This document shows positions 8,745 to 16,902 of a stretch of DNA of 64,000 nucleotides, piece after piece. Position 1 is the stretch's first letter. Each line of letters starts with the position of its first letter. Both the position numbers and the translations under genes were made by a program. Below the pieces are notes generated by a model that ran no database searches, had not been told where the DNA came from, and saw only the letters and a list, made by a program, of their open reading frames with translations. Source of the DNA: Neofamilia massiliensis (lineage in GTDB: Bacteria; Bacillota; Clostridia; Tissierellales; Peptoniphilaceae); assembly GCF_001299475.1 (NCBI RefSeq), contig NZ_CYUJ01000003.1:438409-502408 (forward strand). Reading direction: 5' to 3'.

Positions 8745-9697
8745 TATACTTCTCCTAGACTTTTAAATTCAAAGCCTTCATCTTTTAGATCTCTTATAAT
8801 TTGTCTCAAAGAACTTACAGTATTGGTCTTAGCATTGGTGTCGTGCATTAGAGATAAAATTACATTGTAACCCTTCCTAGTTGAGTCAAACTTGTTAACT
8901 AGGTAGTCAACAGATGGATTAGCTCCTTCAGCATCTCCATTTAATACATTCCAATCAAAGTAAATGTAGCCCATGGATTCAACTTTTTCTACAAAGGCCT
9001 CCTTGTTCTTTCTCCAAGATCCACCTGGAAACCTATAGAGATTTGTAGAAAAGTTTTCACCTAAAACACTTTTTAGACTTTCTGCTGCCTTATTAATATC
9101 TGCTTCCAAGGCCTCTGGGCTGGAATAAATATTTTTATAGTCGTGTGAATAGGTGTGAATTGCAACTGTATGGCCTTCATCATAAACCCTTTTTAAAACA
9201 TCTGGAAAATTAAGGGCATTTTTTCCTACTACAAAAAACGTGGCCTTGACATCTTCTTCTTTTAGAATATCTAAAATCGCCTCAGTAGACTTTGAAGATG
9301 GTCCGTCATCAAAGGTTAGGAAAACTTGTTTTTTCAAATAAGCCTGCTTGGCCCCCTTGCCCATAGAGTTTAGCTTCATTTTTTCTAGCCTGTACTTAGA
9401 TAGGTCTTCTAGCTCAGCAGCTTTTTCATAGCTAGCAAAAGCTATTTCCTTGTTGATATTTTCAACTGTAGAATTTTCTAAAATCCTTATGGCATTTCTC
9501 TCATTTTTACTTAAATTTTCATTGTCCTTGTCGATATAAGTTGAAACATTGTGGTCCTCTATTTTTGGTTTAGCAATAGCAGTTCCAAGTTTCTTAAAAA
9601 GACTAACGATTACAGCAATTAAAAGTATTAAAATCAAAAGAGCCAAAAGTCTTCTTATCATATAAACTTGTTTTTTGTTTTTTCTCTTTCTTTCCAT
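8744..9697 (-). CDS. Membrane-anchored polysaccharide deacetylase (NodB domain)
   Basis: The 317 residues start with a basic tail and one TM helix (about 14-34), a linker, then a NodB homology domain: motif 1 VFLTFDDGPS, motif 2 AIHTYSHDY (HxxxH metal ligands), motif 3 LYRFPGGSWRKN and a late LSLMHD. Such enzymes remove acetyl groups from peptidoglycan GlcNAc/MurNAc or another polymer outside the cell. All usual catalytic residues seem present. It is the first gene of the two-component operon, so the system may control envelope modification. A -35-like TTGTAA and -10-like TAGTAT lie near 9723-9751, but they are weak. Confidence 0.88.
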   Translation of the reverse strand: MERKRKNKKQVYMIRRLLALLILILLIAVIVSLFKKLGTAIAKPKIEDHNVSTYIDKDNENLSKNERNAIRILENSTVENINKEIAFASYEKAAELEDLSKYRLEKMKLNSMGKGAKQAYLKKQVFLTFDDGPSSKSTEAILDILKEEDVKATFFVVGKNALNFPDVLKRVYDEGHTVAIHTYSHDYKNIYSSPEALEADINKAAESLKSVLGENFSTNLYRFPGGSWRKNKEAFVEKVESMGYIYFDWNVLNGDAEGANPSVDYLVNKFDSTRKGYNVILSLMHDTNAKTNTVSSLRQIIRDLKDEGFEFKSLGEV

Positions 9698-9772
9698 AAT
9701 TCACCTCAACTAATACTATCTATAGTATATACTAATTTTAGCTTAAAATCCTTACAAACTGTTAACAAGTTT

Positions 9773-9803
9773 AAAAAAAGACCTCCAAGTTTTCTTGAAG
9801 GTC
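9773..9803 (-). terminator. Terminator of serS
   Basis: GACCTTCAAG...CTTGGAGGTC stem followed by seven T on the minus strand, directly after the serS stop. Confidence 0.75.
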
Positions 9804-9812
9804 AAAAGTGTT

Positions 9813-11099
9813 TTATTTGTTTGGATAAAGGACTTCCTTGCCACCCATATAAGGTTGTAAAACTTTTGGAATTCTAATTGAGCCGTCAGCTTGGACCATA
9901 TTTTCTAAAAAGGCAATTAGGGCCCTTGGAGTTGCAACAACTGTGTTGTTTAAAGTGTGGGCAAAGTAATTTCCCTTTTCTCCCCTAACTCTAATACCCA
10001 GTCTCCTAGCTTGGGCATCGCCTAAGTTTGAACAAGATCCAACTTCAAAGTATTTCTTTTGTCTTGGTGACCAGGCTTCAACGTCAACTGATTTTACCTT
10101 TAAGTCTGCCAGGTCTCCAGAACAACATTCTAAGGTCCTAACAGGAATTTCTAAGGACACAAAGTAGTCTACAGAATTTTGCCAAAGTTCGTCATAAAAG
10201 GCCATTGAATCTTCTGGCTTGCAGATAATTACCATTTCTTGTTTTTCAAATTGGTGGACCCTATAAACTCCTCTTTCTTCAATGCCGTGGGCTCCAACTT
10301 CCTTTCTAAAACAAGGTGAATAAGAAGTCATCTTTAGAGGCAGGGCATCTTCGTCAGTAATTGAATTAATAAACTTTCCAATCATTGAGTGTTCAGAAGT
10401 TCCAATTAAATACAGGTCTTCTCCTTCGATTTTGTACATCATATCTTCCATTTCATTAAAGGACATAACTCCAGTAACAACATCAGCACGAATCATAAAT
10501 GGTGGGATATTATAGCTATAACCTCTGTCTATCATAAAATCTCTGGCATAAGAAGTTAAGGCTGAGTGAATTCTAGCTACGTCTCCTTGGAGATAATAAA
10601 AACCATGGCCTGATGTAGATCTTGAAGAATCTAGGTCAACACCATTAATTGATTCCATAATGTCAATGTGGTGGGGAATTTCAAAATCTGGAACAAGAGG
10701 CTCGCCGTATTTTTTTACTTCAACATTTTCGCTGTCGTCTTTGCCTATTGGAACTGATGGGTCGATAATGTTTGGAATTACAACCATAATGTCCCTGATT
10801 TTCTTTTCAAGGTCAACTTCGTCAGCTTCAATTTTTTCTAGGTCACTATTAATTTCCACAACTTTTTTCTTGCACTCTTCAGCTAGGTCAATTTCCTTTT
10901 TAGCCATATGGCCGCCGATTTCTTTGGAGATCCTATTTCTGTCTCCACGAAGTTTATCAGCTAGTGTTTTCTTATCTCTAAATTCTTGGTCTAATTTTAA
11001 AACTTCGTCAACAAGTGGAAGCTTTTCGTCTTGAAATTTTTTCTTAATATTTTCCTTAACCAAGTTTGCATTTTCTCTAATTAATCTAATGTCTATCAT
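9813..11099 (-). CDS. serS: Serine--tRNA ligase
   Basis: The 428 residues have the N-terminal tRNA-binding coiled coil (about 1-105, with MIDIRLIRENANLVKENI) and a class II catalytic core: motif 2 in SYSPCFRKEVGAHG...GVYRVHQFEKQEM and motif 3 in NTVVATPRALIAFLEN. It charges tRNA-Ser (and tRNA-Sec where present). The frame is open up to 11168, but GGAGGATAAG precedes ATG at 11099 and the longer version would start inside the T-box terminator, so 11099 was chosen. Expression is controlled by the T-box leader. Confidence 0.95.
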   Translation of the reverse strand: MIDIRLIRENANLVKENIKKKFQDEKLPLVDEVLKLDQEFRDKKTLADKLRGDRNRISKEIGGHMAKKEIDLAEECKKKVVEINSDLEKIEADEVDLEKKIRDIMVVIPNIIDPSVPIGKDDSENVEVKKYGEPLVPDFEIPHHIDIMESINGVDLDSSRSTSGHGFYYLQGDVARIHSALTSYARDFMIDRGYSYNIPPFMIRADVVTGVMSFNEMEDMMYKIEGEDLYLIGTSEHSMIGKFINSITDEDALPLKMTSYSPCFRKEVGAHGIEERGVYRVHQFEKQEMVIICKPEDSMAFYDELWQNSVDYFVSLEIPVRTLECCSGDLADLKVKSVDVEAWSPRQKKYFEVGSCSNLGDAQARRLGIRVRGEKGNYFAHTLNNTVVATPRALIAFLENMVQADGSIRIPKVLQPYMGGKEVLYPNK

Positions 11100-11107
11100 C
11101 TTATCCT

Positions 11108-11312
11108 CCGAATTTTTAATACAAAAAAACCTCATCCCACCAAGGGACGAGATTACCCGCGTTGCCACCCTACTTAGTCTAAAAGACTCTCTTAATAATA
11201 CACTTGCTCCAAGGTGGATTCAAAATCTTCCCCTACTGGCTTTTCACCAACTGCCAGCTCTCTATAAGCTTCCAATTTTTACTAGTCCTTGTCATCGCAA
11301 TATTTAACTGTC
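11108..11312 (-). promoter_or_regulatory. T-box leader with serine (UCC) specifier
   Basis: On the minus strand the leader has AGAGAG and a GGTGAAAAGCCAG distal stem I, then GAA-TCC-ACC with specifier UCC (Ser) at 11216-11218. Next come the T-box AGGGTGGCAACGCGGG (11155-11171) that binds the tRNA acceptor end, and a terminator (11123-11151, CTCGTCCC/GGGATGAG then seven T). Uncharged tRNA-Ser stabilises the antiterminator and allows serS transcription. The specifier agrees with the gene, which confirms the annotation. Confidence 0.93.
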
Positions 11313-11316
11313 TTTA

Positions 11317-11345
11317 AGTATAGCAAAGAAGAAAAATTTTTTCAA
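11317..11345 (-). promoter_or_regulatory. Sigma-A type promoter of serS
   Basis: TTGAAA (11340-11345), 17-bp spacer, TATACT (11317-11322) on the minus strand, immediately upstream of the T-box leader. Confidence 0.75.
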
Positions 11346-11376
11346 GTAAATTTATAGCTTAGCTCAGCCTTTAATG

Positions 11377-11385
11377 TGGTATGAT
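11377..11385 (+). promoter_or_regulatory. Possible extended -10 promoter of coaBC
   Basis: TGG followed by TATGAT, about 33 bp upstream of the TTG start. No good -35 is visible, which fits an extended -10 promoter. It is divergent from the serS promoter. Confidence 0.35.
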
Positions 11386-11417
11386 ATATTTAAGTTGAAG
11401 AAAAAGGAGAGATTTTT

Positions 11418-12617
11418 TTGGATCTAAAAGATAAAAAAATTGTCCTAGGAGTTACTGGTGGCATTGCTGCCTATAAGGCTCCAGGAATTTGTTCCCTACT
11501 TAGAAAAGCTGGAGCCAAGGTAAAGGTTGTAATGACTCAGGCTGCAACAGAATTTATAAGTCCCCTAACCTTTAGGACAATGACAGATAATTTAGTTTAT
11601 ACAGAAATGTTTAATGATCATCCAGTTGTGGCAGAAGTAGACCACATTGAACTGGCAAAATGGGCAGATATAATTGTCATCGCCCCAGCATCGGGAAATA
11701 CTATTGCAAAAATTGCCTATGGCATAGCCGACAACCTGCTTACTTCAATGATGCTGGCCTACAGGTGTCCAGTTATTATTGTTCCAGCTATGAACACCTA
11801 CATGCTAAATAATCCTGCAACTAGACAAAACTTGCAGACTTTAAGAGATAGAGGCATGATTGTCTTAGGCACTCACATAGATTTACTGGCCTGCAATGAC
11901 GTTGGTGATGGAAAAATGTTAGAGCCTTATGAAATTGTAGATGAAATTGACACAGCCTTGAGAGTCAAAGACCTGGCAGGGAAAAAGTTTTTAATTTCAG
12001 CAGGTCCAACAATTGAAGCCATTGACCCAGTAAGGTATTTGACCAACCACTCGTCAGGAAAAATGGGCTATGAACTTGCAAGAGAAGCTTATAAAAGAGG
12101 AGCTGAAGTTACTTTAGTCTCTGGACCAACAGCCCTCCAGCCACCAAAGGTAAGTAAATTAATAAATATAAAATCAACCCAAGACCTCTTCGATGCAGTT
12201 AATGAAAACTTTGACCAGACAGATGTCCTAATAATGGCCGCTGCCCCAGCTGACTTTAAACCAAAAGATAAGTCTTCCCAAAAAATTAAAAAAGAAGAAA
12301 AAGATGAGATGACCTTAAATCTTGCACCAAACCCTGACGTTTTAAAAACCATGGGTCAGAAAAAGAAAGGCCAAGTCCTAGTTGGCTTTGCTGCCGAATC
12401 TGAAAACGAACTAGTCTACGGCCAGAAAAAAATCCAGAAAAAAAACCTAGACATGATTGTAATAAACAATATAACCGCCAAGGACGCAGGTTTTAAAACT
12501 GACACCAACAAGGTCTTTATAGTTGACAGAGATTTAAAAGTAGAAGACTTAAAGTTAATGACAAAGACAGATCTTGCCAATGTCATCTTAGATAGGACCT
12601 TAGAAAAACTTAAATAA
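11418..12617 (+). CDS. coaBC: Bifunctional phosphopantothenoylcysteine decarboxylase/synthetase
   Basis: The 399 residues comprise an N-terminal flavoprotein CoaC domain (GVTGGIAAYKAP; IVIAPASGNTIAKIAYGIAD; PAMNTYMLNNPATRQNL) and a C-terminal CoaB domain (GPTIEAIDPVRYLTNHSSGK, SSGKMG). It joins cysteine to 4'-phosphopantothenate and decarboxylates the product in CoA synthesis. The start is TTG with AAGGAGAG upstream; the N-terminus DLKDKKIVLGVTGG fits family length. With coaX and the ECF transporter nearby, the region covers several steps of CoA supply. Confidence 0.95.
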   Translation: MDLKDKKIVLGVTGGIAAYKAPGICSLLRKAGAKVKVVMTQAATEFISPLTFRTMTDNLVYTEMFNDHPVVAEVDHIELAKWADIIVIAPASGNTIAKIAYGIADNLLTSMMLAYRCPVIIVPAMNTYMLNNPATRQNLQTLRDRGMIVLGTHIDLLACNDVGDGKMLEPYEIVDEIDTALRVKDLAGKKFLISAGPTIEAIDPVRYLTNHSSGKMGYELAREAYKRGAEVTLVSGPTALQPPKVSKLINIKSTQDLFDAVNENFDQTDVLIMAAAPADFKPKDKSSQKIKKEEKDEMTLNLAPNPDVLKTMGQKKKGQVLVGFAAESENELVYGQKKIQKKNLDMIVINNITAKDAGFKTDTNKVFIVDRDLKVEDLKLMTKTDLANVILDRTLEKLK

Positions 12618-12634
12618 AATTTCGCAAAAAATTA

Positions 12635-12661
12635 GTACCCTTGTCCAGGGTACTTTTTTTT
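12635..12661 (+). terminator. Terminator of coaBC, possibly shared with the MATE gene
   Basis: GTACCC...GGGTAC stem followed by seven T on the plus strand. The minus strand also has a T run after the stem, so it may serve both convergent genes. Confidence 0.8.
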
Positions 12662-13985
12662 ATTCTCCTAAGTCATAAATTTTCTTTAGTTTACTTGCTC
12701 TAAATAAATAAATTCCAATTAGCAGAGTTAAAAATTCTGCAACAATAAAGGAAGCCCAAATTCCATTCATTCCAAAAAGATCGCCCATAATAATTACCAG
12801 TGGCAGAGAAAGTACTATGCCCCTTAAAACTGTAATTATAAAAGACTTTCTTAGCTCTTCTACTGCTGCTAAAATCGTAATTAAAACCATATTTATACCA
12901 GCAAATAAAAAGCCAGCAAAATAAATTCTAACTCCCTTGTAGGCCAAATCATAAACTTCAGCCCCGCCCTTTAATAAGAAAATACTTACAAGTTGGTCAG
13001 TAAAGAAAAACGAAAGGCCATAAATTACAACAGTTCCTAAAAGCGAATAGTAAATAGAATATTTAATTAGAGAATTAATACTTGCAAAATCCTTGCGGCC
13101 ATAATTTTCTGAAATAAGCGGCTGGGTTCCATAGGAAATTCCCTTAAAGACTGCCACAAACATATAATTTAGGTTGGCAATAATACCATAGGCAGCAACT
13201 CCAGGATTTCCTTCAGTTTTTAAAATAATAAAGTTAAAGCTAGTAATTAAAATCGCCACACAAATATCTACAATAAAAGTTGGAAGACCAAAGTTTATTA
13301 GGTCCTTTATATGAAATAAACTAACTTTTTCATCAAAGTAGAAAAACTTCTTCTTGTCCCTTAAATAAGCACTAATAATAAGTGTACAAGAAAACACTGA
13401 AGCAATTCCAGTTGCTAAAGCTGCTCCAAAAATTCCCCATTCAAAGTATCTTAAGAAGACATAGTCTAAGATAATATTTAAAAGCGATGCAGAAATCATT
13501 GCAGCCATAGCTAGTTTTGGCCTGCCGTCATTTCTAATAAAAACTGTTATCAGGTGGTTGGACATATAAGAGGGAGCGAAAAACATAACCACCTTCATAT
13601 AGGTTCTAGTTACCTCTAAGGTTTCTTCATTGGCACCAAAGGCTAGGGCCAAATCATTTGCAAAAAATAAACCTAAGAAAAATATTAAAGCTATAAAGAG
13701 GTTTATCTTAAGGGCAGCAGAAAAAACCCTATAAGCATCTTCATCCCGCCCCAAGGACTTGTGCATGGCAAACCTTGACGCTCCACCAACTCCAATGGCA
13801 AGGGCAAAGGCCGTCATTAAATTAAACATTGGCAGGGTCAAATTAACAGCAATTAGACCCTTGGCTCCAATAAAAAACGCAATAAAAAAGGCATCTGCTA
13901 CAACATAAAGAGAGGTACCTAACATGCCTAATATATTTAAAGATGTATATCTTAAAAATTTTGAAAATAAAGTTTCTTTTTCCAA
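12660..13985 (-). CDS. MATE family efflux transporter
   Basis: The 441 residues are mostly hydrophobic with twelve predicted TM helices in two similar halves, and the conserved early segment ADAFFIAFFIGAKGLIAVN typical of MATE pumps. These export cationic drugs or metabolites by Na+ or H+ antiport. TTG is the likely start, preceded by GGTGGTGAAG. A candidate promoter (TTGCGA, 17 bp, TAGAAT; 14003-14031) would leave a very short leader. The gene is probably monocistronic; nothing links it to a specific substrate. Confidence 0.9.
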   Translation of the reverse strand: MEKETLFSKFLRYTSLNILGMLGTSLYVVADAFFIAFFIGAKGLIAVNLTLPMFNLMTAFALAIGVGGASRFAMHKSLGRDEDAYRVFSAALKINLFIALIFFLGLFFANDLALAFGANEETLEVTRTYMKVVMFFAPSYMSNHLITVFIRNDGRPKLAMAAMISASLLNIILDYVFLRYFEWGIFGAALATGIASVFSCTLIISAYLRDKKKFFYFDEKVSLFHIKDLINFGLPTFIVDICVAILITSFNFIILKTEGNPGVAAYGIIANLNYMFVAVFKGISYGTQPLISENYGRKDFASINSLIKYSIYYSLLGTVVIYGLSFFFTDQLVSIFLLKGGAEVYDLAYKGVRIYFAGFLFAGINMVLITILAAVEELRKSFIITVLRGIVLSLPLVIIMGDLFGMNGIWASFIVAEFLTLLIGIYLFRASKLKKIYDLGE

Positions 13986-14032
13986 TTTTCTTCACCACCA
14001 ATATTCTATATGAATTTGCTATTTTTCGCAAG

Positions 14033-14066
14033 GAAAAAGCTACAAGTTTTTTACAACCTGTAGCTT
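14033..14066 (-). terminator. Terminator of the coaX operon
   Basis: GCTACAGG...CTTGTAGC stem (one mismatch) followed by five T on the minus strand, right after the coaX stop. Confidence 0.7.
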
Positions 14067-14074
14067 AAAATTTC

Positions 14075-14851
14075 TTATTTTAAATTTCTCTCATAGATTA
14101 GTCTAAGTCCGTCTAAGGTCAGCATTGGATCAATTTCTTCAATGTACTTACTTCCCTCTACAAAGAGTTTTGAAAAACCTCCAGTTGCAATAACCTTAAC
14201 TTTTTCATCTCCAGTCCTAAGCTCTTCTATCATCTTTTCAATAATAGCATCAATAAGGCCTAGGTAGCCAAAGAAAATTCCCCCTTGCATAGATGCAACT
14301 GTGTTTTTGCCAATGACTTTTTCCTTAGGAATTATTTCCACCTTAGGAAGTTTTGAAGCCCTTTGGAAGAGGGCATCAGCAGAAATTTTTATTCCTGGAC
14401 AAATTGCCCCACCTAGGTAGTCGCCGTGGATATTAATGGCATCAAAGGTTATAGCTGTTCCTAAGTCTACAACAATTAATGGTCCGCCATACTTTTCAAA
14501 GGCTGCAACAGAATTTACTATCCTGTCAGCTCCAACTTCTTTTGGATTGTCGTAGAGAATATTCATGCCAGTTTTTACCCCAGGTCCAATAATAATTGGT
14601 TCAAGGTCAAAATACTTGTTGGCAATTTCTGGGAAAATATCATTTATATTTGGCACAACTGAAGAAATAATAATATCCTTAATGTCTTTAGGGTCAATGT
14701 CAGCTGATCCTAACATCTGCCTTAGCATAAGGCCATATTCGTCAACAGTTTTGTTTTTGTCAGTAGAAATTCTCCAATCGAAAATTAATTTCTCACCTTT
14801 AAAAATTCCTAAGACAATATTTGTATTTCCAACATCTATTACAAGTAGCAT
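14075..14851 (-). CDS. coaX: Type III pantothenate kinase
   Basis: The 258 residues show the ASKHA-type phosphate loop at the N-terminus (LLVIDVGNTNIVLGIF), the second motif VVDLGTAITFDAI and GAICPGIKISADALF, all diagnostic of CoaX. It phosphorylates pantothenate as the first step of CoA synthesis. It lies 9 bp downstream of an ECF S-component gene, which suggests that component imports pantothenate. The length is normal for the family. Confidence 0.95.
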   Translation of the reverse strand: MLLVIDVGNTNIVLGIFKGEKLIFDWRISTDKNKTVDEYGLMLRQMLGSADIDPKDIKDIIISSVVPNINDIFPEIANKYFDLEPIIIGPGVKTGMNILYDNPKEVGADRIVNSVAAFEKYGGPLIVVDLGTAITFDAINIHGDYLGGAICPGIKISADALFQRASKLPKVEIIPKEKVIGKNTVASMQGGIFFGYLGLIDAIIEKMIEELRTGDEKVKVIATGGFSKLFVEGSKYIEEIDPMLTLDGLRLIYERNLK

Positions 14852-14860
14852 AGGCTTCTC

Positions 14861-15616
14861 CTATTTTAATTCTTTTATCTTGTTAACTACATTAGTTACT
14901 AAAATTATAGCAATAATACATTCAGGAAGTCCATTAACTAGGCCGATAGAAAAAATAATTTTCCTAGCCATGGCTATATCCTTGCCCATAGCTGCCACAA
15001 ATTCTTCCCCATATAAAAAGTAAATTGTAGAAAGAACTCCCAGTGTATTAATTAAAGTTCCGCAGGCAGCAGCAATTACAATTTCAAAAGACTGGTCTTG
15101 GTACTTGGTCCTTGCAGCATAGGCTATATATAAAGTTAGGGCAAGTAAAATAATATTTGCTCCTAAATTTATCCAGTTTTTGTCTAAGATAGTCTTATAT
15201 GATCCGTAAATTAAATATGAAGCAATTGCCAGGCAAATTATAAGAAGTAATCCCCTAGTCTTGTCTCCGCCAATTTTCTTTACTGCCTCATAGGCATAAT
15301 AAGTTCCAATACCAATCAAAACCCTTGGCACAATTGAAACAAGTGGATTTAAAAAGACAAAAGAAACTGGGGTCATATTTATAAGGGCATTAATTAAGGA
15401 AGACCCTCCAAAAATCAAGCCAACAAAACCACCAACTACTGGACCATAAACAATTGAGCCAACAATTACAGGAATGTGCATAATTGTCGCCCTAGTAGGT
15501 CCAATTGGTATAAATCCAAGAGGAGTCATACCTAAAACTGCTGTCAAGGCTCCTAACAAGGCGATCACTGTAATATTCCTTGTAGTAAGTCCTTTTTTTA
15601 CCATCATCTTATTCAT
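14861..15616 (-). CDS. ECF transporter S component, probably for pantothenate
   Basis: The 251 residues have about six TM helices and the ECF S-component start (TRNITVIALLGALTAVLGMTPLGF), then PIGPTRATIMHIPVIVGS. S components bind a vitamin and use a shared ECF energy module, which is not in this window. The 9-bp gap to coaX makes pantothenate the best guess for the substrate. A central insertion (about residues 120-165) adds extra hydrophobic segments. The start is ATG with CGGAGGT 5 nt upstream. Confidence 0.8.
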   Translation of the reverse strand: MNKMMVKKGLTTRNITVIALLGALTAVLGMTPLGFIPIGPTRATIMHIPVIVGSIVYGPVVGGFVGLIFGGSSLINALINMTPVSFVFLNPLVSIVPRVLIGIGTYYAYEAVKKIGGDKTRGLLLIICLAIASYLIYGSYKTILDKNWINLGANIILLALTLYIAYAARTKYQDQSFEIVIAAACGTLINTLGVLSTIYFLYGEEFVAAMGKDIAMARKIIFSIGLVNGLPECIIAIILVTNVVNKIKELK

Positions 15617-15711
15617 TTTTACCTCCGATCCAGCCCATTAAGGTGCCGGTCTAAAAAATTACATGCAATAAGCTTACCATCTTGTCCTGCTCATAGTGAT
15701 GCAGGCATATA
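15617..15711 (-). promoter_or_regulatory. Structured leader before the ECF/coaX operon
   Basis: The minus-strand leader contains CCTGC...GCAGG (10-nt loop) and CCGGC...GCTGG ending just before the ribosome site GATCGGAGGT. A TATAAT overlaps the stop codon of the upstream P1 peptidase gene, giving a leader of about 85-90 nt. I do not recognise a known riboswitch class. It could regulate translation by masking the ribosome site. Structural evidence is modest. Confidence 0.35.
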
Positions 15712-16662
15712 TTATAAATCAGCAGCGGCCTTAAAATTCTTATAAGACTGAGCTGACTTAATAGCATTTACTATGGCCTTTTCCATGGCTTCAACTGCCA
15801 AAAGACCAACTAAGTTTACATCTGCTTGGACCTCATTTGTCCCTAAGGCAAAAATTGTATCTCCGTCAAAGTTTGTGTGGACAGGCACAATTTGTCTGGC
15901 ATAGGCATTGTGGCCTAACTCTGCCAGCTTGTTGGCCTGGGCCTTAGAAAGTTTTGCATTAGTTGCAAGAACTCCTATCGTAGTATTTTTACCCGCAAGG
16001 TCCTTTTTAAATCCATTTTTCATAATCTCGACAGTATCTAAAAACTCACTTTTCTCATAGTCATAGACTCCAGCGATTTCATTTCCTTCAAGATCATAGA
16101 CATCGCCCATGGCATTAACTACAACCATAGCAGAAACAATTAAATCGCCATGGCTTACAGAAGCAGACCCAAGTCCTGCCTTCATAGCATGGTCATTTCC
16201 TAAAATTTTTCCAACAGAAGCACCACAACCTGCCCCAACATTTCCTTGGCGGTTTTCGTCTTTGGTCGCAAGTCTTGCTGCCTTATAGCCCATTTGAAAA
16301 TCAGGTCTTACACAAAAGTCTCCTAGGCCTAAATCAAAAATTACAGCAGAAGCTACAATGGGAACCTTGCAAACTCCAGTATCAAAGCCCATATTATTTT
16401 CTTCTAAGTATTTCATAACACCGCCAGCAGCATCTAAACCATACGCAGACCCACCAGCAAGGACAATGGCATTAATCCTGTCCATCATTTTCTTTTCATC
16501 AAATAAATCAGTTTCCCTAGTGCCAGGAGCAGACCCTCTAACATCAACTCCCCCAACAGCACCATGATCAAAAATAATAACACTGGCCCCAGTCATAGCA
16601 TCGCGATCTTCAAAATGCCCAACTCTTATCCCTGGAACATCAGTCAAATATCCATCGTACAT
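15712..16662 (-). CDS. P1 family peptidase (DmpA/BapA-like)
   Basis: The 316 residues match N-terminal-nucleophile peptidases of family P1: VPGIRVGHFED at the start, GVDVRGSAPGTRETDL, LAGGSAYGLDAAGGVM, GNVGAGCGASVGK, and a GKNTTIGVLATNA segment where related enzymes self-cleave to expose the nucleophile. These proteins are aminopeptidases acting on D-amino-acid or beta-peptide substrates; the real substrate here is unknown. A promoter precedes it, and the ECF/coaX genes follow 95 bp downstream. Confidence 0.88.
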   Translation of the reverse strand: MYDGYLTDVPGIRVGHFEDRDAMTGASVIIFDHGAVGGVDVRGSAPGTRETDLFDEKKMMDRINAIVLAGGSAYGLDAAGGVMKYLEENNMGFDTGVCKVPIVASAVIFDLGLGDFCVRPDFQMGYKAARLATKDENRQGNVGAGCGASVGKILGNDHAMKAGLGSASVSHGDLIVSAMVVVNAMGDVYDLEGNEIAGVYDYEKSEFLDTVEIMKNGFKKDLAGKNTTIGVLATNAKLSKAQANKLAELGHNAYARQIVPVHTNFDGDTIFALGTNEVQADVNLVGLLAVEAMEKAIVNAIKSAQSYKNFKAAADL

Positions 16663-16686
16663 CCTTCCACCTCATTTCCCTTTAAT

Positions 16687-16714
16687 ATTATAAGGCTTAG
16701 AATAGATATTTCAA
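16687..16714 (-). promoter_or_regulatory. Promoter of the P1 peptidase gene
   Basis: TTGAAA (16709-16714), 16-bp spacer, TATAAT (16687-16692) on the minus strand, 25 bp before the start codon. Confidence 0.65.
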
Positions 16715-16771
16715 GGAAAACAGAGAAAAACTTTTTGTAAAATAAAACCGAGGACAGGCCCGATTTATTGT

Positions 16772-16797
16772 GGGGACATTCCTTTAGGTGTGTCCCC
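16772..16797. repeat. GGGGAC palindrome (REP-like), single copy
   Basis: GGGGACATTCC...GTGTGTCCCC, 26 nt. A decayed half copy (GGACAGGCCCGA) lies just before it at 16751. A separate GTGGAAAA...TTTTCCAC hairpin follows at 16810-16830. No gene is seen in 16715-16857. Confidence 0.75.
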
Positions 16798-16857
16798 ATT
16801 TTCTGTTTGGTGGAAAAACTTTTTTTCCACTAACTAACTCTTTATCAATTCACAATA

Positions 16858-16887
16858 GAAAAAGCCCAAGACAATAAAATCTTGAGC
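16858..16887 (-). terminator. Terminator of the peptide/ABC operon
   Basis: GCTCAAGA...TCTTGGGC stem followed by TTTTTC on the minus strand, 15 bp after the ATPase stop. Confidence 0.75.
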
Positions 16888-16902
16888 TTAAATATTTTTC
16901 TA

